This document shows positions 14,542 to 23,797 of a DNA stretch of 64,000 nt, one piece after another. A model generated the notes under the pieces. It saw nothing but the letters and a program-made list of their open reading frames with translations. It did not search any database and was not told where the DNA came from. Source of the stretch: Acidobacteriota bacterium (lineage in GTDB: Bacteria > Acidobacteriota > Blastocatellia > Pyrinomonadales > Pyrinomonadaceae). The number at the start of each line of letters is the position of its first letter. Position 1 is the stretch's first letter. Both the position numbers and the translations under genes were made by a program. Location of the stretch: NCBI GenBank assembly GCA_025463135.1, contig JAOAPY010000029.1, positions 62,001-126,000 on the forward strand. Direction: 5' to 3'.

Positions 14542-16308
14542 ATGATCGCACAAGCCCAATTAGCAATCCCGCCGGCCACCATGCCACAGAGCGATGTGCT
14601 GACCCAGCCGCGCGGCGCTGAGATTCTGATTCAGGCCCTTGTGCACGAAGGGGTCGATGCGATCTTCGGGTATCCGGGTGGCGCGGTACTGCACATCTAT
14701 GACGAGCTTTGGCGCGCGCGCAATCGCATTACGCATTACCTGGTGCGTCACGAACAAGGTGCGGTGCATATGGCTGAAGGTTACGCGCGGGCCTCGGGAC
14801 GAGTGGGCGTCGCGCTGGTGACCTCGGGACCCGGCGCCACCAATGCTGTGACCGGCATCGCCAATGCGTACATGGATTCAACTCCGATTGTGGTCATTAC
14901 GGGGCAGGTACCCATACCGCTGATTGGTACGGATGCTTTTCAGGAAGTCGATACGATTGGGATTACCCGTTCATGTGTCAAGCACAATTACCTGGTGCGG
15001 GACGTCCGTGACCTGGCGCCCGTGGTTCACGAGGCCTTTCACCTGGCGCGCACCGGACGACCCGGTCCGATCGTGATCGACATTCCCAAGGATGTATCGG
15101 CCGCGAGAGCTTCATACTCACGTCTGAAAAACATCAGCTATCCCTGTATAGATCGCAGGTCATCGCCAGATCCACATGTTGTTGCTCGAGCTGCTGCCGC
15201 CATCGTGCAGGCTCGTCGCCCGGTACTCTACGTCGGAGGCGGCATACTCAACTCTGGGGCCGCGCCGGCGTTGCTGGCATTCGCTGAACGGCTTCAATTG
15301 CCGGTCACGCCAACGTTAATGGGCCTGGACGGTTTCCCTTCGGCGCATCCGTTGTGTCTGAACATGCTCGGTATGCACGGCACCTATGCGGCCAACATGG
15401 CGGTTGCGGAAAGCGATCTGCTGATTGCGATCGGCGTGCGCTTTGACGATCGCGTGACCGGTAAGCTGGCCACCTTCGCGCCTCAGGCGCGAGTCATACA
15501 TATCGATATCGATCCGGCCAATGTCGGCAAGAATCGCGCCCCGCAAATTTCACTGATTGCCGATGCGCGCGACGCTCTTTGCGCTTTGTTGGAAAAGATT
15601 GAGAGCTTTGGACAGGCGCGGATCGACGAGAGTGTCTCTGGTCGCGCAGCCTGGTGGGAACGGTTGCGTGCCTGGCAGCAAGAGCAACCGCTTCGCTTTT
15701 CAGGCGCCGCGGATCACATCAAGCCGCAGTCGGTGATTCGCGAACTGCATCGTTTGACCAAAGGTAACGCGTTGCTGGTTACTGACGTTGGCCAACATCA
15801 AATGTGGGCCGCGCAGTTCTATCCTTTCCAAAAGTCGCGACAGTGGATTACCAGCGGCGGCCTGGGCGCGATGGGCTTTGGACTCCCGGCCGCGATTGGC
15901 GCGCAGTTGGTGCGGCGCGATGAAGTGGTGGTGGCTGTGGTCGGTGATGGTGGGTTTCAGATGACCAATCAGGAATTGGCCACGGCGATGCAGTACGACC
16001 TGCCGATCAAGGTCCTGATTATGAACAACGGTTATCTCGGCATGGTGCGACAATGGCAGGAGATGTTTTACGAGCGGGCCTATTCTGAAGTTGATCTGAC
16101 GGTCTCGCCGGACTTCGTGAAACTGGCCGAAGCCTATGGAGCCTTTGGTGTGCGCGCCACGCGTCCCGAAGAACTTTCAGATGTGCTGGCCGCCGGACTG
16201 GCACATAAAGGTGTCGCGGTCATGGACATCGTGGTCTCCAAGGAAGAAAACGTTTTCCCGATCATCCCCGCCGGCGGCAACTCGCGCGACATGATAACGG
16301 AAGGATGA
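14542..16308 (+). CDS. ilvB: Acetolactate synthase large (catalytic) subunit
   Basis: This 588-residue ThDP enzyme condenses two pyruvates to acetolactate, or pyruvate with 2-oxobutyrate, the first common step of branched-chain amino acid synthesis. Three ThDP-family domains are visible: an N-terminal Pyr domain (residues 25-185) with catalytic Glu in HEQGAVHMAEGYARASG, a central FAD-binding domain (210-350), and a C-terminal PP domain with the ThDP/Mg motif GDGGFQMTNQELATAM and NNGYLGMVRQWQ. The length is normal. It heads ilvB-ilvN-ilvC-(IS)-ilvD. An upstream intrinsic terminator and a divergent LysR gene suggest regulation. The start ATG at 14542 follows a repeat. Confidence 0.95.
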   Translation: MIAQAQLAIPPATMPQSDVLTQPRGAEILIQALVHEGVDAIFGYPGGAVLHIYDELWRARNRITHYLVRHEQGAVHMAEGYARASGRVGVALVTSGPGATNAVTGIANAYMDSTPIVVITGQVPIPLIGTDAFQEVDTIGITRSCVKHNYLVRDVRDLAPVVHEAFHLARTGRPGPIVIDIPKDVSAARASYSRLKNISYPCIDRRSSPDPHVVARAAAAIVQARRPVLYVGGGILNSGAAPALLAFAERLQLPVTPTLMGLDGFPSAHPLCLNMLGMHGTYAANMAVAESDLLIAIGVRFDDRVTGKLATFAPQARVIHIDIDPANVGKNRAPQISLIADARDALCALLEKIESFGQARIDESVSGRAAWWERLRAWQQEQPLRFSGAADHIKPQSVIRELHRLTKGNALLVTDVGQHQMWAAQFYPFQKSRQWITSGGLGAMGFGLPAAIGAQLVRRDEVVVAVVGDGGFQMTNQELATAMQYDLPIKVLIMNNGYLGMVRQWQEMFYERAYSEVDLTVSPDFVKLAEAYGAFGVRATRPEELSDVLAAGLAHKGVAVMDIVVSKEENVFPIIPAGGNSRDMITEG

Positions 16309-16534
16309 AGGAGAGGAGGCGACACGGAGACACGAGGAAGGGAGACACGGAGATACGGGGACGCGGACGGTGATGTGCAGGGATATAAACGGAAAGTGGG
16401 ATACACCAACCTGTTAAAGTTTAAGAAAAGCTCTTTTTGGACACGGCTCCAGTCTGCAGCGTGCACACTCAACATGTCGATCTCATCCCCGTGTCTTCGT
16501 ATCCCCCTTTCCCCGCGTCCGCATTTCATCTTTT
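16309..16534. repeat. Degenerate inverted repeat of GACACGGAG units
   Basis: Tandem variants of GACACGGAGATACGGGGAC (16318-16372) are mirrored near 16488-16526 by GTGTCTTCGTATCCCCC and CCCGCGTCCGC. This fills the ilvB-ilvN gap, unusually long for genes whose products form one enzyme. A related block is at 31970-32080. Confidence 0.6.
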
Positions 16535-16540
16535 CCTAAC

Positions 16541-17134
16541 ATGCGTCACACACTCTCCATTGTCGTTGCCGATCAGCCGGGTGAGCTTTCGCGAATCGTC
16601 GGCTTATTCAGCGCGCGCGGTTTCAATATCGAAACCGTTTCAGCTGGAGAGACGCCCGACCCGAAATGGTCTCGCGTGACAATCGTGACCCGAGGCGATG
16701 ATCGTACCGTGGAGCAAATCGTGAAGCAGTGCCAGCGTCTGGCGCGCGTGCGCGAAGTGCAGGATGTCACAATGCAGCCGCATATTGAACGCGAGATGGC
16801 CCTCATCGATGTCGCCGCCAAACCCGGCGCAACCCGGCAGGAAGTGCTGAGTCTGGTGGCGGTCTTTCGGGCCAAGGTGGTCGATATATCCGAGTCGGGA
16901 ATGATCATCGAGGCCTCAGGCAATAAAGATAAAGTCGAGGCCTTCATTGAATTGCTGCGCCCGATTGGCATCCGCGATTACACCCGCACCGGTTGCATTG
17001 CCATTGGACGGCTGTCACGAGTTGACAGCTCGAGGGCGGCGACCGAAGAGGAAGAGTTGAGTTGGCCGGTTGATGAACGAGCAACAGGTGATGTTAACAA
17101 GCCATCTCCTTCTCACCCGTTTTCAACCGGGTGA
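16541..17134 (+). CDS. ilvN: Acetolactate synthase small (regulatory) subunit
   Basis: This 197-residue protein has an N-terminal ACT domain (HTLSIVVADQPGELSRIVGL, FSARGFNIETVSAGET) that binds valine for feedback inhibition, followed by the C-terminal ALS_ss_C domain (about 85-165: REMALIDVAAKP, VSLVAVFRAKVVDI, GIRDYTRTG). It activates IlvB and gives it valine sensitivity. The last 30 residues are a variable acidic tail beyond the usual family end. The gap to ilvB is 232 bases, filled by an inverted repeat; the symbol ilvH is used for the same family. Confidence 0.92.
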   Translation: MRHTLSIVVADQPGELSRIVGLFSARGFNIETVSAGETPDPKWSRVTIVTRGDDRTVEQIVKQCQRLARVREVQDVTMQPHIEREMALIDVAAKPGATRQEVLSLVAVFRAKVVDISESGMIIEASGNKDKVEAFIELLRPIGIRDYTRTGCIAIGRLSRVDSSRAATEEEELSWPVDERATGDVNKPSPSHPFSTG

Positions 17135-17299
17135 TTATGAGATGGTCATTGGGTTTTTCTTTGTAACGCAATCTGTAAAGCGACCCCTGCGGGGCTGCCC
17201 TGCTGAGGACCCGGGGCTTGCGGGCGCGTTGAATGCCATTCAATCAACGCTAACTAACAGTTTGCGTTACATCACGCTTCTCTGAGAGGTATGTTAACA

Positions 17300-18316
17300 A
17301 TGAAAGTCTTCTACGACAGCGATGCTGAAATCGGCGTGCTCAGTAACAAATCGATCGCGGTGATCGGCTATGGCAGCCAGGGCTTTGCCCAGGCCAATAA
17401 CCTGCGCGAATCAGGATGCAATGTCACCGTTGGTTTGCGCGCGGACAGCCCCTCTGTCGCAAAAGCCGAGCTGTCAGGTTTGCGCGTCCGGCCGGTCGCC
17501 GAAGCCGCGGCTGAGGCCGATATTGTAATGATGCTGGTGCCGGATGAACTGGCCGCGGATGTTTATGCGCGGGATGTGGCTGAGTCAATGACACCGGGCA
17601 AGTACCTGGCTTTCTCTCACGGATTCTCAGTTCATTACGGCTTCATCAAGCCGCCGGAAGACGTCAGCGTCTTTATGGTTGCACCCAAAGGACCGGGTCA
17701 CCTGGTGCGGCGGGAGTATCAGCGCGGCGCCGGTGTTCCCTGTCTGCTGGCGGTCCACCAGGATCCGACTGGTGACACCAAGAGAATTGGACTCGCGTAC
17801 GCCTCCGCCATCGGCGGCGGTAGAGCGGGAGTGATTGAAACTAATTTTCGCGAAGAGACCGAGACGGATTTGTTCGGCGAACAGGCGGTGCTCTGCGGCG
17901 GATTGACGTCGCTTATCAAAGCCGGCTTTGAAACTCTGGTCGAAGCAGGTTACGCGCCTGAGATGGCTTACTTTGAATGCCTGCACGAGATGAAGTTAAT
18001 TGTTGATCTCATCTACGAAGGCGGCATCTCCGAGATGCGCTATTCGATCTCGAACACCGCGCAATATGGCGATATGACGCGCGGCCCGGTGGTGGTCAAC
18101 GATGAGACCAAGCGACGTATGAAGGACCTTCTGGCTGAAGTGCAGTCGGGCGCTTTCGCGCGCGAGTGGATGAAAGAGAGCCGCAACGGTCGCCCGCGAT
18201 TTCAGGAGCTCGACACGAAAACAAAAGAACATCAGATTGAACGTGTCGGTACCAAGCTCCGAGCCATGATGCCCTGGTTGGCCGCCACCCGTCTGGTCGA
18301 CAAAGCGCATAACTAA
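17300..18316 (+). CDS. ilvC: Ketol-acid reductoisomerase (class I)
   Basis: This 338-residue enzyme converts acetolactate to 2,3-dihydroxyisovalerate using NADPH and Mg. The Rossmann motif is [17 protein letters not shown]. The knotted C-terminal domain carries the metal ligands in [13 protein letters not shown] and [19 protein letters not shown] use ATG 17300 ([10 protein letters not shown], the usual family start) because GAGAGG lies ten bases upstream; an ATG at 17291 is too close to it. The length fits class I. After its stop come a palindrome half, other repeats and an insertion sequence before ilvD. Confidence 0.95.
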   Translation: MKVFYDSDAEIGVLSNKSIAVIGYGSQGFAQANNLRESGCNVTVGLRADSPSVAKAELSGLRVRPVAEAAAEADIVMMLVPDELAADVYARDVAESMTPGKYLAFSHGFSVHYGFIKPPEDVSVFMVAPKGPGHLVRREYQRGAGVPCLLAVHQDPTGDTKRIGLAYASAIGGGRAGVIETNFREETETDLFGEQAVLCGGLTSLIKAGFETLVEAGYAPEMAYFECLHEMKLIVDLIYEGGISEMRYSISNTAQYGDMTRGPVVVNDETKRRMKDLLAEVQSGAFAREWMKESRNGRPRFQELDTKTKEHQIERVGTKLRAMMPWLAATRLVDKAHN

Positions 18317-18322
18317 ACAGTT

Positions 18323-18342
18323 CGACAAACTTCAGTTTGTCG
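18323..18342. repeat. Left half of a split REPIN-like pair
   Basis: CGACAAACTTCAGTTTGTCG, a perfect palindrome unit seven bases after the ilvC stop. Its orientation, and the facing unit at 20225-20247 just before ilvD, match the two halves of the pairs seen elsewhere. Confidence 0.65.
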
Positions 18343-18404
18343 TTTGTACTCACAGAAGCTTCCTCGGAGAAGCGACGAACAAACTTCGGGAGCCTCGGAT
18401 CAGA

Positions 18405-18600
18405 TTACGAATAGAAGTCTTCTTCAACCCGCGATAGCGGGTGTCAGCATAGAGCCTGAAGTGGAGCGCAGCGGAACCCCAGGATGAAAGTGGAATTGAA
18501 TCCGAGCCCGCAAAGTGGGCGACAGAGCTTTTGAAGAGCGAATGATCCTTTGAAGCTAGATCTTTTCATTTGTTCTGTCGCCCGCTCCGTGGGCTCCTGT
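18405..18600. repeat. About 200-bp dispersed repeat, copy left of the IS
   Basis: It begins with the stem CAACCCGCGATAGCGGGTG, continues through GGAGCGCAGCGGAACCCCAG, GCCCGCAAAGTGGGCGACAG and a T/A-rich part, and ends CCCGCTCCGTGGGCTCC. The same order of blocks occurs in reverse at 30885-31100 and partly, in reverse, at 20046-20150. It encodes no protein. Confidence 0.65.
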
Positions 18601-18602
18601 GG

Positions 18603-20045
18603 TAACTATATAAAAGCGCCCTCTGCGAAACCGAATAGAAAAGTCCTCTAGGATGTCTGACCAAAAAGGTTGGACAAATGGAAGGACATTTGGTGATGAG
18701 TGCGAAAGAACGAGAGCGACTGAAGATCTTTGCACGAGTGAAGCGGGGTAAGTTGCAGCAGAAGGAAGCGGCAGCGCTGTGCCAACTGGAGTATCGATAT
18801 CTGCGGCGGCTCTACCAACGGTATTGTGAGCAAGGTGATCGCGGGTTAGTGCATCAAGGCCGTGGCCGACCATCAAATCGCGCAAAAACGGGAGAGTTCA
18901 AGGCCGCGGTGCTGGCCCGTTATCAGGAACGGTACCCGGACTTTGGCCCGACGCTGGCGGCCGAGAAGTTGGCCCTTGATGGTCACGTCATTGACCACGA
19001 GACCTTACGCGGCTGGTTAATCAAAGCCGGCCTGTGGCAGAAGCGACGCAAGCGCGCCAAGCATCGCAGCTGGCGGGAGCGGCGGGCGCACTTTGGCGAG
19101 TTAGTGCAAATGGACGGGTCGCATCACAAGTGGTTTGAGGAGCGCGCCGCCAAATGTTGTTTGATGAACATGGTGGATGATGCCCAAGGCACGACGCAAT
19201 CATTGTTGGATGAAGAGGAAACAATCTTTGCGGCGATGGGGGTGTTGTGGCAATGGATTGATCTTTATGGCATCCCCCAAAGCCTGTATACCGATAAGAA
19301 GAATGTGTATGTAGTTGATGAAAAGACCAGGGAAAAGGCGGCCGATAGCGGCGAAGAAGTATTCACCCAGTTTGGGCGCGCCTGCCAACAGCTCGGGATC
19401 AAGATCATCACAGCGCATTCCCCGGAAGCAAAAGGCCGAGTCGAACGCAACCACGGCACTTATCAAGATCGGTTAGTAAAAGAGTTCCGGCTGGCGGAGA
19501 TCAGCACTATCGACGCCGGCAATCAGTTTTTGCAGCAAGGCTATTGTGCGGAACTCAATCAGAAGTTTGCGGTAGCGCCTCGGTCCGCGGTGGACTTTCA
19601 CCGTTCGGCCAAAGGATATGATCTGGCCAGCATCTTCTGTATCGAGGAAGAACGGTCGGTGAGTGCTGATTGGATTGTGAGATTTGAAAATCAGTTCTAT
19701 CAGCTGCAACCGGCACGCAAAACTTTGCCAGCTAAGGGCAAGGTACGAGTGCGCAGATATCTCAATGGGGAGTTGCACTTTTGCTATGCCGAGCGAGATC
19801 TCGCTTACACGCTGCTACCGGAACGACCAAAAGCAAAAACGGTAGTCAAGGTAAGAAACAAACACCGGCGCCGCCCAGTGACGATCAGGGAACAATCCGT
19901 GTCCCCAACCAATCATGCCTGGCGCAGTTTCAGCTTCGGCAAAGGACCGCCATGGGCTCGCTGAGCCCAAGGCTACTAACTTGCGAAACTTAAACTCAGA
20001 GGGCTTTTCTAAATAGTTAAGCCAGAGGGCGTTTCTAAATAGTTA
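18603..20045 (+). mobile_element. Insertion sequence (ISNCY/ISDol1-like) in the ilvC-ilvD gap
   Basis: The element is about 1.44 kb. The left end starts TAACTATATAAAAGCGCCC and the right end (20023-20045) is AGAGGGCGTTTCTAAATAG followed by TTA; these are 23-bp imperfect terminal inverted repeats. A second direct copy of the right terminal repeat lies just inside, at 19997-20019. It holds one transposase gene. I see no clear target duplication next to the ends. Instead, a 16-bp direct repeat (CCGCTCCGTGGGCTCC at 18582 and 20051) lies five bases outside each end and belongs to the surrounding repeats. Confidence 0.85.
18678..19964 (+). CDS. ISNCY-like DDE transposase
   Basis: This 428-residue protein has an N-terminal helix-turn-helix region (LQQKEAAALCQLEYRYLRRL then RPSNRAK, about residues 20-75), a second HTH and an RNase-H-like integrase core. 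The DDE residues are visible: Asp in LVQMDGSHHKWFE, Asp in SLYTDKKNVYV, and Glu in AKGRVERNHGTYQDRLVKE. Motifs and order match the ISDol1 group of ISNCY. The frame is intact. The C-terminal tail beyond residue 390 is basic. An ATG at 18696 is an alternative start. It is transcribed in the same direction as ilvC and ilvD, so reading through the element could still drive ilvD. Confidence 0.92.
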   Translation: MEGHLVMSAKERERLKIFARVKRGKLQQKEAAALCQLEYRYLRRLYQRYCEQGDRGLVHQGRGRPSNRAKTGEFKAAVLARYQERYPDFGPTLAAEKLALDGHVIDHETLRGWLIKAGLWQKRRKRAKHRSWRERRAHFGELVQMDGSHHKWFEERAAKCCLMNMVDDAQGTTQSLLDEEETIFAAMGVLWQWIDLYGIPQSLYTDKKNVYVVDEKTREKAADSGEEVFTQFGRACQQLGIKIITAHSPEAKGRVERNHGTYQDRLVKEFRLAEISTIDAGNQFLQQGYCAELNQKFAVAPRSAVDFHRSAKGYDLASIFCIEEERSVSADWIVRFENQFYQLQPARKTLPAKGKVRVRRYLNGELHFCYAERDLAYTLLPERPKAKTVVKVRNKHRRRPVTIREQSVSPTNHAWRSFSFGKGPPWAR

Positions 20046-20150
20046 TGACACCGCTCCGTGGGCTCCCAGATAACAAGTGAGGGAGCCTGGGGTTCCGCTT
20101 CGCTCCACCCCAGGCTTTACTCTGACACCCGCTATCGCGGGTTCAAGAGG
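20046..20150. repeat. About 200-bp dispersed repeat, inverted partial copy right of the IS
   Basis: From CCGCTCCGTGGGCTCC through CCTGGGGTTCCGCTTCGCTC and ACACCCGCTATCGCGGGTT this is the reverse complement of blocks in 18405-18600, but shorter in the middle. The IS therefore lies between two facing copies of the repeat. Confidence 0.6.
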
Positions 20151-20224
20151 CCCTTCGTAACTTGATCAGGGCCTCCTTCAGTGTGTTGTATGTAGCACAG
20201 GCTGCCAGCCCGTAGTACAGTCCA

Positions 20225-20247
20225 CGACAAACTGAAGTTTGTCGGAC
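20225..20247. repeat. Right half of a split REPIN-like pair
   Basis: The unit begins CGACAAACTGAAG and ends TTTGTCGGAC, the orientation of right-hand units in intact pairs. It ends nine bases before the ilvD ATG and would occupy its ribosome-binding region. Confidence 0.65.
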
Positions 20248-20256
20248 AATCGCCCC

Positions 20257-21957
20257 ATGAGCAACAACTCCCGCAGCCAGACAATAACGCGCGGCATTGA
20301 ACGGACGCCGAATCGCGCCATGCTCCGCGCGGTCGGCTTTGGCGATGCAGACTTTGACAAACCGATCGTCGGCATAGCCAATGGCTACAGCACGATCACT
20401 CCCTGCAACATGGCGCTGAACGACCTGGCGCAAAGCGCCGCTGTTGCCCTGCGCGCAGCCGGCGCCATGCCTCAGGTTTTCGGCACCATCACCGTCAGCG
20501 ACGGCATATCGATGGGCACGGAGGGAATGAAATACAGCCTGGTTTCGCGCGAGGTGATTGCGGATTCGATTGAAACGGTATGCCAGGCGCAGAGCGTGGA
20601 CGGCCTGTTGGCAATCGGCGGTTGTGACAAGAACATGCCCGGGGCCTTGATAGCCATCGCGCGGCTGAACATTCCCGCCATCTTCGTCTACGGCGGTACG
20701 ATCAAAGCCGGACATTACGAAGGTAAAGACCTGACCGTGGTCAGCGCGTTCGAGGCTGTAGGGCAATACAGCGCGCAACGCATCGGAGCAGCTGAATTGC
20801 TGGAGGTGGAGCGTCGCGCTTGTCCCGGCGCCGGCTCATGCGGCGGGATGTACACCGCAAACACGATGTCGTCGGTGATCGAAGCGATAGGACTAAGCTT
20901 GCCGTACTCCTCGACCATGGCCGCTGAAGACAAGGAAACCAGAGAGAACGCGGCTCGCTCAGGCAAAGCGTTGGCCCACGCTATCGAAGCACAAATCCTG
21001 CCGCGGCAAATTCTCACGCGCAAAGCCCTGGAGAATGCGATCGCGATCGTGATGGCCGTGGGCGGATCGACGAACGCCGTGCTGCACCTGCTGGCTATTG
21101 CTCACGCCGCCGAGGTGCCGCTTGCGCTTGATGACTTCGAAGAGATCCGCGAGCGCGTTCCGGTGCTGTGCGATCTAAAGCCTTCGGGCCGTTATGTCGC
21201 CACCGATCTGCATAAAGCAGGAGGTATCCCGCAGGTTATGAAAATGTTGTTGGTCCATGATCTGCTCCATGGCGACGCACTTACTATCACGGGTGAGTCA
21301 ATCGCTGACGTTTTGCGAGAAGTTTCGGCGGAACCTCGCAGCGATCAGGATGTGATTCGACCCTGGCGCGATCCGCTGTACGCACGAGGTCATCTGGCGA
21401 TTCTGAAAGGCAATCTCGCGACTGAAGGCGCAGTTGCCAAGATCACGGGTGTGAAAAATGCAAAAATTACGGGACCGGCCCGAGTCTTTGACTCGGAAGA
21501 AAAGAGCCTGGAGGCAATCCTGTCGGGGAGTATCGGGCCCGGTGATGTGATCGTGATTCGCTATGAAGGGCCGCAGGGTGGTCCGGGAATGCGCGAGATG
21601 CTGGCGCCGACCTCGGCCATCATCGGGGCGGGGCTGGGCGATGCGGTCGCTTTGATTACCGACGGCCGCTTTTCCGGCGGCACTCACGGCATGGTCGTGG
21701 GACACATCGCTCCTGAGGCGGCGGTCGGTGGGACGATTGCCCTCGTTATTGAGGGCGATTCGATTACCATCGATGCTGAGGCGCGACTGCTGGAATTGCA
21801 TGTGGCCCCGGAAGAACTCCAACGTCGCCGCACCGCATGGCGAGCACCCGCGCCGCGATATACGCGTGGCGTCCTGGCAAAATACGCGCATCAGGTTTCC
21901 AGTAGCAGCCTCGGTGCGGTCACCGATGGTTGGCCCCAAAGACCTGGAGGTTACTGA
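20257..21957 (+). CDS. ilvD: Dihydroxy-acid dehydratase
   Basis: This 566-residue IlvD/Edd family enzyme dehydrates 2,3-dihydroxyisovalerate to 2-oxoisovalerate, the third step of valine synthesis. Iron-sulfur ligands appear in GGCDKNMPG and [14 protein letters not shown]; the C-terminal part has [21 protein letters not shown] start at ATG 20257; the longer TTG frame begins within the palindrome. No good Shine-Dalgarno motif is visible because the palindrome fills that space. It is separated from ilvC by about 1.9 kb of repeats and an insertion sequence, so its expression may depend on read-through or on a promoter in the inserted DNA. Confidence 0.95.
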   Translation: MSNNSRSQTITRGIERTPNRAMLRAVGFGDADFDKPIVGIANGYSTITPCNMALNDLAQSAAVALRAAGAMPQVFGTITVSDGISMGTEGMKYSLVSREVIADSIETVCQAQSVDGLLAIGGCDKNMPGALIAIARLNIPAIFVYGGTIKAGHYEGKDLTVVSAFEAVGQYSAQRIGAAELLEVERRACPGAGSCGGMYTANTMSSVIEAIGLSLPYSSTMAAEDKETRENAARSGKALAHAIEAQILPRQILTRKALENAIAIVMAVGGSTNAVLHLLAIAHAAEVPLALDDFEEIRERVPVLCDLKPSGRYVATDLHKAGGIPQVMKMLLVHDLLHGDALTITGESIADVLREVSAEPRSDQDVIRPWRDPLYARGHLAILKGNLATEGAVAKITGVKNAKITGPARVFDSEEKSLEAILSGSIGPGDVIVIRYEGPQGGPGMREMLAPTSAIIGAGLGDAVALITDGRFSGGTHGMVVGHIAPEAAVGGTIALVIEGDSITIDAEARLLELHVAPEELQRRRTAWRAPAPRYTRGVLAKYAHQVSSSSLGAVTDGWPQRPGGY

Positions 21958-21959
21958 TC

Positions 21960-22013
21960 GCTTAGAAAGGACACTTGTGCCCCGACGCGAGGGGACAAGT
22001 CCGCTGACTAAAC
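21960..22013. repeat. GTTTAG-bounded palindromic repeat, copy 4
   Basis: It begins GCTTAGAAAGGACACTTGTG and ends GGACAAGTCCGCTGACTAAAC, starting three bases after the ilvD stop. It is slightly diverged at both ends. Confidence 0.75.
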
Positions 22014-22129
22014 GAAGGTATTTGGCTGGGCCAGCTGCTCCTAACCTTACTCATCAAAAAATCATTCCTTATTCGGAACGCGTGTTAATCTGTCCCGGTT
22101 AACGAACTGGTGAGCGAGACATCTATCGG

Positions 22130-23560
22130 ATGGACCAAAAGATTAGCGTAATGAAATTCGGCGGCACGTCAGTTGGTGACGCCGACTGCATTAAACGCGC
22201 CGCGTCGATTGTAATTGATGCCGCCAGGACCGGCCCTCTGGTCGTTGTTGTCTCGGCAATGAGCGGAATAACCAATCGACTCATTGACGCTGCGCATGCT
22301 TCCGCCAACGGCGAAACCAATGCAGCCGGCGCGTTGGCGGCGACGTTGCGCGACCAACATGTGGCGGCGATCAAGATACTTGTTAGCGGCCAAGAAGCGG
22401 CAAGTCAGCTGACGGTTGAAATCGAAAAGATCATCGGCGAAGTCGAGGACTTGTGTCGCGGTACAGCATTACTGCGCGAGCTGACGCCACGCGCGCTGGA
22501 TTCAATTTCCAGCGCCGGCGAGCGCTTATCGGCGCGCTTGCTGGCCCAGGCGATTTGCGAACTTGGTTGCCATGCCAAAGCGGTTGACGCGACTGAGCTG
22601 ATCGTCACTGATAACACCTCAGGTCGTGCTGAGCCGCTCACGGTTGAGACACGACAACGGACTATTACAAGATTGACCCCACTGCTTGAATCCCACTCCG
22701 TGCCCGTCGTCACCGGTTTTGTGGGCGCTACGACAGAAGGAACTTTGACTACCCTCGGACGCGGCGGCTCGGACTATTCGGCGACCATTCTGGGCGCGGC
22801 ACTCGATGCCGGTGAGGTGATCATCTGGACCGATGTGGATGGAGTTTTGACTGCCGATCCGCGATTGGTTCCGGACGCGCGCACGCTACAGGAAATCTCT
22901 TACAACGAAGCTGCGGAACTCGCCTACTTTGGCGCGAAAGTGCTGCATCCAAAGACACTGCGCCCGGTTTCCGAGGCAGGCATCCCGGTCTGGATTCGAA
23001 ATAGTTTTGCGCCGGAACGACCGGGAACCCAAATCACGACCACCGGCCATCCGACAGCGCGGGGCGTCAAAGCGATCACGGCGATCGGCGATGTAAGTCT
23101 GATTACGGTTGGCGGCCGCGGCATTGTCGGTGTGCTCGGGGTCGCAGCCAGGACTTTTACCGCGGCAGCCACAGCGCAGGCGAACGTATTGCTGATCTCG
23201 CAATCGTCTTCCGAGAATGACATTTGTTTCATCATCAACTCCGTTGACGAAGCGCGCACTGTTGCCGAGTTGCGGCGCGCCTTTGCGTTCGACCTGGCTC
23301 ACAAGGAAGTGGAACACATCAGCGTCGATTCGGATATAGCCATCGTCGCCGTAGTAGGCGATCGGATGCGCGGCATGCCCGGTATCGCCGGGCGCACTTT
23401 CAGCGTGCTGGGCCGGCGCGGCATCAATATCATCGCCATCGCGCAGGGATCATCGGAATATAACGTCTCGTTTGTGGTGCAAGCCGGATCGATGCGCGAC
23501 GCTGTGCAGTCATTGCATAGCGAGTTTGGGCTGCAGCGGCCGGCGGATCGGGTAGAGTGA
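22130..23560 (+). CDS. lysC: Aspartokinase (monofunctional)
   Basis: This 476-residue kinase phosphorylates aspartate, the first step to lysine, threonine, methionine and diaminopimelate. The amino-acid-kinase domain covers about 1-300 (MKFGGTSVGD, SSAGERLSARLLAQA, TTLGRGGSDYSATILGAAL, WTDVDGVLTADPR, SYNEAAELAYFGAKVLHP). Two ACT domains follow (about 320-390 and 400-465; GVLGVAARTF, RMRGMPGIAGRTFSVLGRRG), where lysine or threonine would bind. There is no homoserine dehydrogenase fusion. It lies between ilvD and the his promoter. Confidence 0.93.
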   Translation: MDQKISVMKFGGTSVGDADCIKRAASIVIDAARTGPLVVVVSAMSGITNRLIDAAHASANGETNAAGALAATLRDQHVAAIKILVSGQEAASQLTVEIEKIIGEVEDLCRGTALLRELTPRALDSISSAGERLSARLLAQAICELGCHAKAVDATELIVTDNTSGRAEPLTVETRQRTITRLTPLLESHSVPVVTGFVGATTEGTLTTLGRGGSDYSATILGAALDAGEVIIWTDVDGVLTADPRLVPDARTLQEISYNEAAELAYFGAKVLHPKTLRPVSEAGIPVWIRNSFAPERPGTQITTTGHPTARGVKAITAIGDVSLITVGGRGIVGVLGVAARTFTAAATAQANVLLISQSSSENDICFIINSVDEARTVAELRRAFAFDLAHKEVEHISVDSDIAIVAVVGDRMRGMPGIAGRTFSVLGRRGINIIAIAQGSSEYNVSFVVQAGSMRDAVQSLHSEFGLQRPADRVE

Positions 23561-23660
23561 GGTTTCATAATCAAGAGAATGTTGCCGCACCCACGCCTCA
23601 ATAAGGGACAAATTCTTTGCGGCTCAAATGTCGGAGTCACTCCAATAGCGAAACAAACAT

Positions 23661-23690
23661 TTGACATCACGGAACGCACTCGGTTATAAA
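23661..23690 (+). promoter_or_regulatory. Sigma-70-type promoter of the his operon
   Basis: TTGACA (23661-23666) and TATAAA (23685-23690) are separated by 18 bases. Transcription would start near 23697, about 14 bases before the leader-peptide ATG, which is the layout expected for an attenuated operon. Confidence 0.7.
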
Positions 23691-23710
23691 ACTATTCGTT
23701 AACTAAGCAA

Positions 23711-23797
23711 ATGATTTTCAGCAGCACACATCACCGTCATCGCGCACACCATCATGCCAACCATCATGGCATCGAGGCAGCGCGTGGTCGGTTGTGA
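23711..23797 (+). CDS. hisL: Histidine-rich his operon leader peptide
   Basis: A 28-codon frame starts at ATG 23711 and ends at TGA 23797. Eight of its residues 7-19 are histidine (HHRHRAHHHANHH), far beyond chance. It lies between a strong promoter and an intrinsic terminator just ahead of hisZ. In known his leaders, ribosome stalling at His codons when charged tRNA-His is short lets an antiterminator form; here the layout supports the same mechanism. The peptide itself needs no function. No strong ribosome site is visible in the short 5' region. It is too short for ordinary gene calling. Confidence 0.88.
   Translation: MIFSSTHHRHRAHHHANHHGIEAARGRL

Noticed and set aside
18582-20066. A 16-bp direct repeat near both IS ends as the target duplication
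   Set aside because: It lies five bases outside each terminal repeat and is part of the dispersed repeat copies on both sides, so it is not a clean target duplication.
20143-20778. A 211-residue minus-strand frame over the ilvD start
   Set aside because: It is antisense to strongly supported ilvD and repeat DNA, with no recognisable domain.
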